Source of the DNA: Thermoguttaceae bacterium
Lineage (GTDB): Bacteria; Planctomycetota; Planctomycetia; Pirellulales; Thermoguttaceae
Reading direction: 5' to 3'
Length of the DNA: 64,000 bases
NCBI GenBank assembly: GCA_017937485.1
Contig: JAGBDN010000018.1
Coordinates: 1 to 64,000, forward strand
A program made the translations under genes and the position numbers. Shown here piece by piece: positions 36,502-45,590 of this stretch (within the stretch, counting starts at the first letter, position 1; each line of letters starts with the position of its first letter). The notes below the pieces were generated by a model that was not told where the DNA came from, ran no database searches, and worked only from the letters and a program-made list of their open reading frames with translations.

Positions 36502-37833
36502 TTACTCCGACGCCGTCGAGCCGAGCGTTTCGGCTCTTCCGCCGTCGACGTTATCTTTCGAAATCCGACGATAAAATTCCCCCCAATCGCGCGGCTCGTT
36601 TTTTCCGGCGCCGTCGTTTCGGCGACGAGGCCAAAACGCGAGAACGCCGAGCGCGCTCCAATGCAAAACAAAGGTCGGCGTCTCGAAAAGGGCGACGCCC
36701 AACGAACAAAAGAAATGCTCCTCGCCGATCGCCCCGCCGACGTAAAGCGCGGTTTCGACAAGCGCAAAAATCCCGACCGCCGTCAAAATCCGCCCTCGCC
36801 GACGCGCCAACGTCTCGCCCGCCGTCGCGTCCGGCGCCGTTTTCAGCGTCGACGCCAACCAAACGCCGAAAAGCGTCGCCGCGACGCCCGCGCCAACCAA
36901 GGCCGCAAAGCAAGCGATCAAGCCGTTTAGCGATTCCATCCCGGCGCCGAGCCCAAACGCCATAGCGCCCGCCTGAAGAAACGCGACGCTCGCCCAAACG
37001 CACCCCAACGCCAAAACCGGGATGAAAACCGTCGCGACCAACGAAAGGGGCCAAGCGCGCCAAAGCCTTCGGTCGCAAAGCGTTACGCAAAAGAACGGAG
37101 CGTTGGCAAGCAGCCAAACGCTCAAAAAGTTGCCCTCGAACCGCAAGCCCAACGCGAGCGCTAAAAACGCCGCAACCGCCGCGAAGTAAAAGCCGAGCCC
37201 GATTTCGCGCGGCTCTTTCGCCTCGACCGCGACGCTCGAAACGCCGTCGTCGCCGTTAACGCAAGTCGTTTCCGCGTCGACGTTTGCCGTCTTAAACGCA
37301 ACCGCCGCAAACGCGAACGCCGCCGCGGCGTAAAAAACGGCGAGCGTCAAGAAAAGCGCGCCGAAACCGATTCGAATCCCAAACGCGCCGCCCGGAGCGA
37401 CGTTCCCGACAAGCGAGCAAGCCGCCAAAAGAAACGCCGTCGCGACCGTCGCCGTCAAAATTCGCCCGCCTTGACGCCGGAGTCGCGGGCCGAGCGCCGT
37501 CGTTTTACGTCGCGTCGCAAACCAAACGCCCCAAAATCCCGGAATCGCCCAATAAAGCCCCGAAATCGCGACCAACGTCCCGACGAATCCCGTTCCCAAA
37601 ATCGGGCCCGCGTTTTGCCAAAACCGCTCCGTCGTCGGCGAATCGCAAAGTTCGACGAACAAAAACGGCCCGCCCAAAAGAAGCGCGCCCAAAACGAAAA
37701 AAGCGCACCCGCCCAAAAGCTCGTCGTCGACCGCCAAGATTCCGGCCAACGCAAGCGCGAGTCCCCAAAACGTCAAAACCGCCGCGAAATAGGACGCGAG
37801 CCCCTTCCGCTTTTCCCGTTCCGTTGTTTCCAT
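36502..37833 (-). CDS. Multi-pass membrane protein, paralog B
   Basis: A 443-residue paralog of the downstream gene. Shared phrases include KTTALGPRLRRQGGRILTA, AFKTANVDAETTC, VSSVAVEAKEPREIGLG and GEEHFFCSLGVALF. It also has the two-half structure. It differs by an extra hydrophobic stretch near residue 300 (AGAMAFGLGAGMESLNGLIACFAALVG) and a longer charged C-terminus (KDNVDGGRAETLGSTASE). Start chosen at METTEREKRK, behind AGGAAA; a few codons upstream are also open. Likely the first gene of a two-gene operon. Confidence 0.75.
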   Translation of the reverse strand: METTEREKRKGLASYFAAVLTFWGLALALAGILAVDDELLGGCAFFVLGALLLGGPFLFVELCDSPTTERFWQNAGPILGTGFVGTLVAISGLYWAIPGFWGVWFATRRKTTALGPRLRRQGGRILTATVATAFLLAACSLVGNVAPGGAFGIRIGFGALFLTLAVFYAAAAFAFAAVAFKTANVDAETTCVNGDDGVSSVAVEAKEPREIGLGFYFAAVAAFLALALGLRFEGNFLSVWLLANAPFFCVTLCDRRLWRAWPLSLVATVFIPVLALGCVWASVAFLQAGAMAFGLGAGMESLNGLIACFAALVGAGVAATLFGVWLASTLKTAPDATAGETLARRRGRILTAVGIFALVETALYVGGAIGEEHFFCSLGVALFETPTFVLHWSALGVLAFWPRRRNDGAGKNEPRDWGEFYRRISKDNVDGGRAETLGSTASE

Positions 37834-38210
37834 AATCCGTTTCCTATCAACCAATTAAGAACATCGAAGAACAACCGAGAACGACGAAGCGCCGCCGTTT
37901 CTTTTACAACGTTATATACGACTCGACGTCGAAAGTCAAGCGACGTCGCGCGATTTTTTTACGTTTTTTCTTTCTATTCTTTTTTGAAATTTTTGTCGTT
38001 TTTAACGCCCGCCCCTCCTCCGCCCCGTTCGTTCCCGCGTTTCCGCGAAAAAATCGGAAAAAACGTTTGCAATCGCGCTCGCGAACTGGTATAATCGACG
38101 TTAACTCGACGGCGGCGCTTCGCGTTTTGCGTCGACGTTTCAAGAAGGCGCGACGCCGTTTCGCGTCCCGTCAAACAACGCCAACCCCTTAAACGACAAG
38201 GAGAAACGAC
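37834..38210. other. Divergent intergenic region
   Basis: No gene seen. It separates the minus-strand membrane protein pair from the plus-strand isomerase/epimerase and contains the promoter of the latter (38067-38095). Confidence 0.5.
38067..38095 (+). promoter_or_regulatory. Promoter of the isomerase/epimerase gene
   Basis: TTGCAA (38067-38072) and TATAAT (38090-38095), 17 bp apart, about 115 bp before the TTG start. Confidence 0.7.
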
Positions 38211-39041
38211 TTGGGCAAAATCGGAATCGGGCTGAATTTGGAAGCGGTGCGAACGTCGCACAAGTCGTTCGAACAAGGAATCGCGTTCGCCGCCGAACTT
38301 GGGTACGAATACGTCGAGCCGATGGTTCACTGGGGCCGCGAACTCCTCAGCGAAGCGCGCTATTTTCACAGCGTTTCGATGCTCGACGACCCGTTTCGCG
38401 TTCGCGACGCGGTCGAGAAACACGGCCTCAAACTTTCGGCGTTTTCGTCGCACAGCCAACTGTCGAAACCGGAGATCGCCGTCGAATACCTAAAGCAAGC
38501 CGCGCGCTTCGCTTACGAATGCGGCGCGCCGATTATTAACACGCACGAAGGTCACAAGCAGCCTTGGACGACCGCCGAAGAGGACTTCGTTCTCATCAAG
38601 TACTCGATCAAAGAGGCGGCGAAGGTTTGCGAGCGGCGCGGAATCAAAATCGGTCTCGAAACGCACCAAACTTACTCCCTTAGTTTGGAGGGTTACGACC
38701 GCATTTTGAACCTCGTCGACTCCCCTTGCGTCGGCGCGAACTTCGACACCGGCAACGCGCACCTCGGCGGACTCGACCCGGTCTCTTGGCTCGAACGGGT
38801 CAAAGACCGCGTTATCCATATGCACGCCAAGGACATATCGTTCGAGCAGTCGGCGGCGGAGCGCGGCAAGGTGATGGGCACCGCGGTCGGTTGCGCTTGC
38901 GGCGACGGCGTCGTCGATTGGGAAAAGATCGTCGCGATTTTGCGAACCGTCCCGCAAGACGTCGTTTTAAGCGTCGAATGCGGCACGATGGAGCAAGCGG
39001 CGCGCTCGATCGAATATTTGCGCAAAGTCGTTGGAAAATAA
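38211..39041 (+). CDS. Sugar phosphate isomerase/epimerase (AP endonuclease 2-like TIM barrel)
   Basis: A 276-residue TIM-barrel protein of the xylose isomerase-like/AP endonuclease 2 superfamily (PF01261). It has ELGYEYVEPMVHWGRELL near the start, INTHEGHKQPW, GIKIGLETHQTYS (metal-binding Glu near residue 148), VGANFDTGNAHLGG, VIHMHAKDI and a late LSVECGTMEQAARSIEYLR (second metal-binding Glu near 259). These residues fit a divalent-metal-dependent isomerase or epimerase. Start is TTG, chosen because AAGGAG lies 8 bp upstream. The next gene on the same strand is a Gfo/Idh/MocA oxidoreductase 300 bp away, and this pairing is common in sugar or inositol breakdown. Substrate unknown. Confidence 0.88.
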   Translation: MGKIGIGLNLEAVRTSHKSFEQGIAFAAELGYEYVEPMVHWGRELLSEARYFHSVSMLDDPFRVRDAVEKHGLKLSAFSSHSQLSKPEIAVEYLKQAARFAYECGAPIINTHEGHKQPWTTAEEDFVLIKYSIKEAAKVCERRGIKIGLETHQTYSLSLEGYDRILNLVDSPCVGANFDTGNAHLGGLDPVSWLERVKDRVIHMHAKDISFEQSAAERGKVMGTAVGCACGDGVVDWEKIVAILRTVPQDVVLSVECGTMEQAARSIEYLRKVVGK

Positions 39042-39341
39042 GCGGTTGCGCGGAGCCGAATACAACGGTAAAACGGCGTTTTTCCTCGCTCGGAACGCCG
39101 TTTGCTTCCGTTAAAACAACGTTTCGTCGTCCGAAGCGGTCGCCCGAAACGCGCCGTTTTGATTTTCCCGTTTTAGCGCCGTTTATCAAACTTTGATTTA
39201 AACCCCAAACGCTCGAAATTCCGACGCCGTCCGACGCGGCGTTGCGCTCGACTTTTTTCGCCGTCCGACGCGTCGTTTTCGGCCAACGATCCGACTCAAT
39301 TTTATTCGGTTTAATCCGTTATTTTTCAGGAGGTTATCCCA

Positions 39342-40652
39342 ATGCGTTCGACAAGACGAGACTTTCTCAAATCGGCGGCTTCCGCGGCGTTGGTCGCGGG
39401 CGTCGCTTCCCCGACGTTGATTCCCCGCTCCGCGCTGGCCGACGGAACCCGTCCCGGCGCCAACGACCGCGTCGGCGTCGCGGGTATCGGCGTCGGGCGT
39501 CGCGGCTCCGAAATTTTCGCGAGCGCGGCCCGCAACCCGAAAGCGCAGGCGATTTGCGTCGCCGACGTTTGGCTCCCTAGAGCGGAAAATATCGCGAAAA
39601 AGCACAAATGCGACGCCGCGTACCAAGATTACCGCCGCGTCCTCGACCGCAAAGACGTCGACGCCGTTCTCACCGCGACGCCGGAGCATTGGCGCGGGCT
39701 CGTTTGCATTAACGCATGTCTCGCCGGGAAGCACGTTTACGGCGAAAAACCGATCACGCTAACGATCTCCGAAGGCGCCCTGATGGAGAAGGCGGCGCGC
39801 AAAAACAACGTCGTTTTCCAAACCGGGAGCCAACAGCGTTCGCAACGTCAAAATTACGTCGGTTGCGAGTTCATCCGCAACGGCGGACTCGGCCAAATTA
39901 AGGAAGTTATCGCCGCAAACTACGAAAGCCCTTGGCTTTGCGACTTGCCGGCGCAACCGATTCCGGACGGGCTCGACTGGGAAACTTGGTGCGGCCCGAC
40001 GCCGGTCGTCCCGTACAACATCGACCTTTTCACGCCCCGCGCGAAACCGGGTTGGCTCTCGTTCCGCCCCTACTCCGGCGGCGAAATGACCGGTTGGGGG
40101 ACGCACGGCTTCGACCAAATCCAATGCGCGCTCGGAACCGACCTCACCATGCCGACGGAAATTATCGTCGAAGAAGGCGCCGAAAAGCTGATTCCGCCGG
40201 TCTACTCGAAGGCCGAGGACGCCAAGCGCGGGAACGAAATTTGCTCGAAACCGCGACTCGCCTACAAATACGCAAACGGCATTATCGTTCGACTTGGGAA
40301 CGCCAACCGCGGCGGCGGAATCTTTATCGGCGAGAAAGGCAAGATGGAAATTTTCCGCGGCAACCTCAAGTCGAACCCGCCGGAAATCGCCGAAGAACTC
40401 CTCAAGAGCGAACGCCGCGACCAAGACCACGTCGACAACTGGCTCTCCTGCATTTTGACCGGCGAACGCCCGATTTCCGACATCGCGATCGGACGTCGCA
40501 GCGCCGCGATCTGCCACCTCCTCAACATCGCCCGCTACTTGGGCCGCTCCCTCAAATGGGATCCGGACAAGGAAGTCTTCATCGGCGACGACGAGGCCAA
40601 CACGTACCTAAGCCGCGAACCGCGCAAAGGTTACGAACTCCCGACGGTTTGA
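39342..40652 (+). CDS. Tat-exported Gfo/Idh/MocA oxidoreductase
   Basis: A 436-residue NAD(P)-dependent oxidoreductase. The N-terminus MRSTRRDFLKSAASAALVAG is a textbook Tat signal with cleavage expected near residue 34 (SALAD). The Rossmann part includes VGVAGIGVGRRGSEIF and VLTATPEHWRG, with EKPITLTISEG holding the conserved EKP near residue 148. The C-terminal domain resembles the secreted planctomycete subgroup (SGGEMTGWGTHGFDQIQCALGTD, DHVDNWLSCILTGERPISD). It has an AGGAGG ribosome binding site. Likely acts on a sugar or sugar-derived substrate with bound cofactor outside the cytoplasm. Confidence 0.93.
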   Translation: MRSTRRDFLKSAASAALVAGVASPTLIPRSALADGTRPGANDRVGVAGIGVGRRGSEIFASAARNPKAQAICVADVWLPRAENIAKKHKCDAAYQDYRRVLDRKDVDAVLTATPEHWRGLVCINACLAGKHVYGEKPITLTISEGALMEKAARKNNVVFQTGSQQRSQRQNYVGCEFIRNGGLGQIKEVIAANYESPWLCDLPAQPIPDGLDWETWCGPTPVVPYNIDLFTPRAKPGWLSFRPYSGGEMTGWGTHGFDQIQCALGTDLTMPTEIIVEEGAEKLIPPVYSKAEDAKRGNEICSKPRLAYKYANGIIVRLGNANRGGGIFIGEKGKMEIFRGNLKSNPPEIAEELLKSERRDQDHVDNWLSCILTGERPISDIAIGRRSAAICHLLNIARYLGRSLKWDPDKEVFIGDDEANTYLSREPRKGYELPTV

Positions 40653-40673
40653 CGTTTTCCATTTTCAACCGTC

Positions 40674-40708
40674 GACGCGGCGTCGTTTCCTTTCGACGAC
40701 GCCGCGTC
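40674..40708 (+). terminator. Strong hairpin after the Gfo/Idh/MocA gene
   Basis: A perfect 13-bp stem, GACGCGGCGTCGT (40674-40686) with ACGACGCCGCGTC (40696-40708), lies 21 bp after the stop codon. There is no T run behind it, so it may end transcription poorly or protect the 3' end. Confidence 0.5.
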
Positions 40709-40878
40709 AAGTTCCCCCGATATAAAAACGGCGACGCTTCCGTTCTCGCCGTTCTAAAACGCAAAACGGCGACGCTTCGAGGTTCCGCTCTCGGCGCCGC
40801 CGTTCGTCTTCTTTTCCGCCGTCTTTGTTTTTCAAACGTTTTTCAACGTTTTCAAACCGCCGCGCTTATTTTGCTTTT

Positions 40879-41649
40879 TCAGTCGTCCTCTGCGGCTTCA
40901 ACCTCCGCGTTTTCAACGGTTGCCAACGTTTCCGTCGCTTCCGATTCGCGGTTCGTTTTACGTTGGGCCCGGTAAACGGCGAGAGCGAGAACGCCGTAAA
41001 TCGCCGTCGACGCTCCGAGCGCGATAATCGCCGGACGCGTTAACACAGGAAAATAAAAGAGCGTTAAAACGAGAAAGAAGCCCGCCGTCCCGGCGTCCAA
41101 GAGCGGGTTGGGATTGAACTCCAAAGCGCGAAGCGCGCCCCAAGCGAGCAAGGCCAAGAGCGCCGGAACGACCGTCGCCGCGCAAATCGCGCCGCTCAAA
41201 CGACGCGCCGACTCGTAAACGTTCTTATTTCGCAATTTAGTGACAAGCCCAAAAACGTAAACGAGCGTAACGCCCCAAACGACGCATCGCTCCCGCCAAC
41301 CGCATATCACCCCGCGCTTAAGATCGATTTTAGGGCCGTAAGTCGCTATCGCCCATAATGCAAGGAACGCGCAAAAGAAAGACGCGAGCGTCGCAAGAAC
41401 CGGACGCGGCTTCAAGACGTCGACGCAAAACGCCGGAAAGAGCCAAACGGCCAAGCAAGTCGCGACAAACGCGCAGTGCGCCAAGACAAGGGGCAAGGAG
41501 TTCGCAAACGCCTCCGGCTTAAGCGTCGCCTCTCCGACGCCTAAACACAACGCGACGAACAAGATAACGACGCCCCAAAACGCAAAAATTCGCTTAAAAT
41601 ATCCGCCGACGCCGATTTCTTTCTTCGCTTTTTTTCGTTCTTCGTTCAT
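40879..41649 (-). CDS. Multi-pass membrane protein, unknown
   Basis: A 256-residue protein with about seven hydrophobic segments, beginning MNEERKKAKKEIGVGGYFKRIFAFWGVV. The opening GGYFKRIFAFWGVVILFVALCLG resembles the start of the two membrane proteins at 35263 and 36502, so it may be a distant single-unit relative. A cytoplasmic loop holds LRNKNVYESARRLSG. The C-terminus is polar and acidic (EATETLATVENAEVEAAEDD). The start at 41649 is supported by GGAGG; a longer N-terminal reading is not. No function suggested. Confidence 0.7.
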   Translation of the reverse strand: MNEERKKAKKEIGVGGYFKRIFAFWGVVILFVALCLGVGEATLKPEAFANSLPLVLAHCAFVATCLAVWLFPAFCVDVLKPRPVLATLASFFCAFLALWAIATYGPKIDLKRGVICGWRERCVVWGVTLVYVFGLVTKLRNKNVYESARRLSGAICAATVVPALLALLAWGALRALEFNPNPLLDAGTAGFFLVLTLFYFPVLTRPAIIALGASTAIYGVLALAVYRAQRKTNRESEATETLATVENAEVEAAEDD

Positions 41650-41727
41650 TTTTGCCTCCGTTTCGTCGTCGAAAAGCGCGTCGTTAGCCCGTGTTCGCAA
41701 CGCGTTCTTCGTGTTACTTCAATTAAC

Positions 41728-41756
41728 ATTATAAACGCCGCCGCTCCCCGAAACAA
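41728..41756 (-). promoter_or_regulatory. Promoter of the 256-residue membrane protein
   Basis: On the minus strand TTGTTT (41756-41751) and TATAAT (41733-41728) with 17 bp between them. Confidence 0.6.
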
Positions 41757-42076
41757 GATCCCCCAAATAAGAAAAATAAAAAAACTTAATCTTGAAACAA
41801 CCGACGGCGCGTCCAACGCCGCGTCGGCAACCTCGTCGGCCCCGCCCCCTCGGTTCCCTGCGCGCCCCAAGATGCGAACGGAACGTCGCCTCAAACGTCC
41901 GACTCGACTCGCTCCAAAAGCCCAAAAGGAATTCGCCGACTAAGAAAAGCGACTCGCGCTAAAAAAGTTGCGCTAAAACGGAACGGCAAGCAATCGGCGA
42001 GGAGCGAAGAAGCAGCGTCGGTCGTTTTTGTCCCGCGCTAAAAAGATCGAAGAAGTTCAACCAAACGTCAAGAAAC

Positions 42077-42110
42077 AAAAAAAGCTCGAAAACTTACGTT
42101 TCCGAGCTTT
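42077..42110 (-). terminator. Terminator after tRNA-Ala
   Basis: On the minus strand AAAGCTCGGAAAC pairs with GTTTTCGAGCTTT (one G-T pair) around a 4-nt loop, followed by a T run. It starts 5 nt after the tRNA. Confidence 0.8.
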
Positions 42111-42114
42111 CAAG

Positions 42115-42187
42115 TGGAGAGTATGGGAGTCGAACCCACGACCTCAACATTGCGAACGTTGCGCTCTCCCAACTGAGCTAACTCCCC
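42115..42187 (-). tRNA. tRNA-Ala (anticodon CGC)
   Basis: A 73-nt cloverleaf on the minus strand. The acceptor stem is GGGGAGT with ACTCTCC, giving the G3-U70 pair that identifies alanine tRNAs. The D arm is GCTCAGTTGGGAGAGC, the anticodon loop TTCGCAA (anticodon CGC, reading GCG), and the T arm GGGTTCGACTCCC. The discriminator is A; CCA is not encoded. GCG is a very common Ala codon in this genome, which fits a dedicated isoacceptor. Confidence 0.96.
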
Positions 42188-42509
42188 AATTTCAAGCCGC
42201 CTAAGCGACCGCCAACCGGTTCCAACCGCTTGCTTAACCTTGTCTCTTGAAGAAACTTAGTTCGGCTTGCGTCTCGTTGTCCCCAACTGACAAAAGAGAT
42301 TTTAACCGATCTTCGCGAATTGTCAACGGGCAAAACTCAAAAATTTTCATTTTTTTTATTTTCGCCGTTTTCACCTCAAAAAACGCCCGTTTTACGCCAT
42401 TTTTCTTCCCCATTCCCCTTATTTTCTCGCCGTCGCCGCCTCGCCCGCCCGTTTTTCGCTCCGAACGGTCGCGCTTTTCCCTTTTTATTCGCCGACTTTT
42501 CTTTTCGCC
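42188..42509. other. Region upstream of tRNA-Ala
   Basis: No gene seen. It holds the tRNA promoter (42299-42327) and a long leader to the tRNA 5' end. Confidence 0.45.
42299..42327 (-). promoter_or_regulatory. tRNA-Ala promoter
   Basis: On the minus strand a consensus TTGACA (42327-42322) is followed after 16-17 bp by TAAAAAT. The distance to the tRNA is about 110 bp. Confidence 0.55.
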
Positions 42510-45275
42510 TTATATTATTATTGACGCGCCGCCCCGCCGTTCGCCGCCGTCAATCCCGCGCCGCGTCCGTTTTTTCGCCGTATTCCCAATCGACGGCGTC
42601 CCATCCCGGAACGATTTCGCCGTCGAGCCAAAGCGTCGGCGTCGACCGCCCTTCAAAAACGCCGTCGCGCGGGTCGACGTAACGAACGCCCGCCGCCGCG
42701 TCGTCGATAAAATCGATACGACCGTTAAACTCCGCGCCGTTATGTCGGCGTTTTGTTCCGTTTTCGTCTTTCGCGTCTCTTTTCCCTTTTGCTCCGTTTT
42801 CTCCGTTGCCGTCTTTTCTTCCGTTTGCTCCGCTTTTTTCGCTTGCGGCTCCGCCAAAACGCCGGAAAACGCCAACGCCGCGCCGTCCGCCGTCCAAGCG
42901 ACCCAGCCGGACTTCGGCAAAATCAGTCGTTTTTGCGCGCCTTCCCCAATAAACGCCTTTTGTTTATTCTCTCTTATTTCCCAAATATCGCTAATTCCGC
43001 CTCCCCTTTCCGATTTTTCAAACTCACCAACCTCGCCAACCTTTTCCATCTTCCCAACCTCGTCAACTTGCGCGTCTTCCGCCGTCCGCGTCGAAAAATC
43101 GACCGGCGAGCGTCCGCCAAAATCGACTTCCGCCAACTCCGGCGCAAGCGTCGTCGCGTCGAACGCTTCGTCGAGCCGATTAACGAGAACGCGCAACCCG
43201 TTTCGATAAACGACTTTAACGCAACGCAACGCCGTCGGTTGCGGGTTCCAGCTCGCGACGGTCGGCTCGACGCCGCGTTCGAGCAACTCCGTCAGCGTTC
43301 GCCAAGTCCCGGCGTCCCAATACTCGACCGCCGCGACCTCCTCCCCGACGTACCGCCGTTGCAGCGTCCCGACGAGCGCGATTTCGGTCGCGAAGTAATT
43401 CCAAGGCATCCGTTTCAGCCCGGTCGGCTCGTAAAAGACGTACCCGCCGTTTCCGAACAAAATTTCGACCGCTCGATAATCGTCGCGGAACGCGTCTTCC
43501 GTCGCGTAATCCCGTTTTAGCGCGCAAAAATTCGGGAACGGCGGCAATTCGAAAAATCGATACATAAGCCCGACGCCGTGAAAAGCCGTCAGTTTATTCA
43601 AACGTCGCAACTTAAATTCCGGCGTCAACGCGCGTCGAAAGCCGTCGTAAATCCCGTAATCGCCAAAATCGACAAACTCGCCGAGCAAATGTTCGTCCAT
43701 CAGCGACTCGCTCCCGAGCGGGCCCCGTTGCGCCGCCTTCAAACGACGCGCGATTTCCCGTTCTTTCGTTAAAATCGCTCCAATTTGACAAGGCGTTCCG
43801 GCGTCGGCGGCGAAGTCGAGGTAAGCCCAAGGCGCGGCGCCGCTCGTCAGTTGGTCGGAAAAGTTGGCGTTCGGCGCGAAAAGTTCCGCAATCTCCGCCT
43901 CTTGACGCTCCAAAATCGGCCCGACGTCGGCCAAGCGGATATGCCAACGCGGCTTCCCGGCGGCGTCGACGGCGAACCGAGCGGCGCCCTCGCGGCAACT
44001 CGGCGAATTTTCGCGCAGGAACATATAATTCGTTCGCAACGCAAACCGCCCGCAATCTTTGCCCGTTTTCGCCAAGCTCGCCAATTTCTCGACCGTTCCG
44101 ATCGCCGGATTCGGCGGAAAGTCGGGCAAGCGAATTGAATCGGGAAGAAGCGCGTCCCAACCGCCGGCTTCCCAATTTTGAAAAACCGTCAAAAACGGAA
44201 CGCGCCCGCCCGTTAAATTCGATATTTTCGTTATAAACGCTTGCGCTTCCTTGGCGGTTCCGCCCCAAAAATCGAGATAAACGGCGTTTTTCAGCTCGTC
44301 GAAATACTCGCTCCGACGTTGCGTCGATCGCCCGACGGTCTCCCAAAGGTCGGTTCCGACGCGCAACGTCAGCGTTTCGGCGACCGCGGAGCGTTCTCCC
44401 TCGACGTTCGCCTCGTACAGAACGGCCGGCGCCGCCTCAAAATCGCCGGAACCGTGAAAACGTTGGTCGCAATCTTCGCTCCAACGCGTCCCGGCGCTCC
44501 CGTCGAGCCGCCATTTCGCGCTCAAAAATAAATTATCGTCAACAAAAAACGCCGTTCGCGGCCAAAACGGCTGCGCGTAAGCCTCCGCGTATCGCTCGAC
44601 GCAAAAGCGGCGCCAATTTTTCGCCGTTTTCACCGTCCCGGCGCGAACGGCGGCGACCTCGGTCGTTTCGGTTCGAACGCAAATCCGCAACGCGCCGCGA
44701 TTAACGCCGTCCTCCGGCGCTCGGTCGACCGTCAACTCGAATCGCCGCGGTTCGCCGCCGTTCTTCGGTCGCGTCTCGTAAACCGCTCGAACCGGCGCGT
44801 TCGACTCGTTCCCCGCTCCCGTCTCATTTTCCCCGTTTAGCGCAACCTCTCTATTTCCCGCGACTTTTCCGTTCGGCTCGCTCGACTCGCACGTTTTCGT
44901 TCGATTTTCTTCTTTCACAGCGCCAAAACGCCGCCCGCTCAAACGCTCGACCGAAACGCAACGCGTTTCCAGCTCGGACGCCGGGAGCGCCGCCCCGTTC
45001 CAAAGGAAATCGACGCCGACGTCGGCGAGTTCCAACGTCGTCCCGTTCGCCGAGACGACGACTCGCCGCCCTTGGCCGTCGAAACGATATTCGACGCCGT
45101 CGACGCGCCAACAGCCGAACGGCGCCGCTTCTTCCTCCGCGCTCCTCGCCTCCGACGCCGCCGGACGCGCTTCGACCAATCTAACGCAACCGTTTGTTTC
45201 CCAACCGGTTGCCGCAAGCGTTAAAGCGACCGTCGCCGCCGCGATCCCCCGAACCAACCAACGTTTTTTCGTCAT
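42510..45275 (-). CDS. Secreted glycosidase-like protein, frameshifted near its end
   Basis: A 921-residue frame with a signal peptide (MTKKRWLVRGIAAATVALTL, cleavage near 30). I cannot name the family. The middle (about 330-640) has barrel-like motifs, YLDFWGGTAKEAQAF, FLTVFQNWEAGGW, WAYLDFAADAGTPCQ and SLMDEHLLGEFVDFGDYG, with candidate catalytic Asp and Glu, like GH101-type or other retaining glycosidases. A Lys/Glu/Thr-rich linker lies near residues 805-845. Beyond it this frame has shadow-like composition (GGRRRRFGS...). A neighbouring frame from the linker to 42550 reads naturally: RIDFIDDAAAGVRYVDPRDG, then STPTLWLDGEIVPGWDAVDW. The true end is probably at 42550, reached through a frameshift at about 42750-42860. 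Confidence 0.7.
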   Translation of the reverse strand: MTKKRWLVRGIAAATVALTLAATGWETNGCVRLVEARPAASEARSAEEEAAPFGCWRVDGVEYRFDGQGRRVVVSANGTTLELADVGVDFLWNGAALPASELETRCVSVERLSGRRFGAVKEENRTKTCESSEPNGKVAGNREVALNGENETGAGNESNAPVRAVYETRPKNGGEPRRFELTVDRAPEDGVNRGALRICVRTETTEVAAVRAGTVKTAKNWRRFCVERYAEAYAQPFWPRTAFFVDDNLFLSAKWRLDGSAGTRWSEDCDQRFHGSGDFEAAPAVLYEANVEGERSAVAETLTLRVGTDLWETVGRSTQRRSEYFDELKNAVYLDFWGGTAKEAQAFITKISNLTGGRVPFLTVFQNWEAGGWDALLPDSIRLPDFPPNPAIGTVEKLASLAKTGKDCGRFALRTNYMFLRENSPSCREGAARFAVDAAGKPRWHIRLADVGPILERQEAEIAELFAPNANFSDQLTSGAAPWAYLDFAADAGTPCQIGAILTKEREIARRLKAAQRGPLGSESLMDEHLLGEFVDFGDYGIYDGFRRALTPEFKLRRLNKLTAFHGVGLMYRFFELPPFPNFCALKRDYATEDAFRDDYRAVEILFGNGGYVFYEPTGLKRMPWNYFATEIALVGTLQRRYVGEEVAAVEYWDAGTWRTLTELLERGVEPTVASWNPQPTALRCVKVVYRNGLRVLVNRLDEAFDATTLAPELAEVDFGGRSPVDFSTRTAEDAQVDEVGKMEKVGEVGEFEKSERGGGISDIWEIRENKQKAFIGEGAQKRLILPKSGWVAWTADGAALAFSGVLAEPQAKKAEQTEEKTATEKTEQKGKETRKTKTEQNADITARSLTVVSILSTTRRRAFVTSTRATAFLKGGRRRRFGSTAKSFRDGTPSIGNTAKKRTRRGIDGGERRGGASIII

Positions 45276-45590
45276 AACCGCGCCCCCGTCGCCGCGTTTT
45301 TTGCGCTTTTTTTACAGAAATCCTACTTCTCGTTAAAAATCGGTCGATTCGCTTTAAAAATGAAAAGTTTTGCCGCTCGTCGACCGATATTTTACCGGAA
45401 GGAGCGTCGCCGTCGACGCTTTGCCGCGCGAAATAAAAGAACGCCCCCCTTTTCTTTCGCCCAAAAGCGGTTAAAATGACGAAAGAATGTTTTGCCGTTC
45501 AACGCTCGAACGCGCCCGTTCCCGATCCTCGCTTTCGCGACCTTTGCCGAACGGCGCTTTAGGCAGTTTAGATAAAAATTCGGGAATTTT
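45276..45590. other. Divergent intergenic region
   Basis: No gene seen between the minus-strand secreted protein and the plus-strand cysteine synthase. No clear -35/-10 pair in either direction. Confidence 0.45.

Larger units (their letters stand above)
41650..42114. other. Intergenic region between a membrane protein gene and tRNA-Ala
   Basis: No gene seen. It holds the membrane protein's promoter (41728-41756) and the tRNA terminator (42077-42110). Confidence 0.5.
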
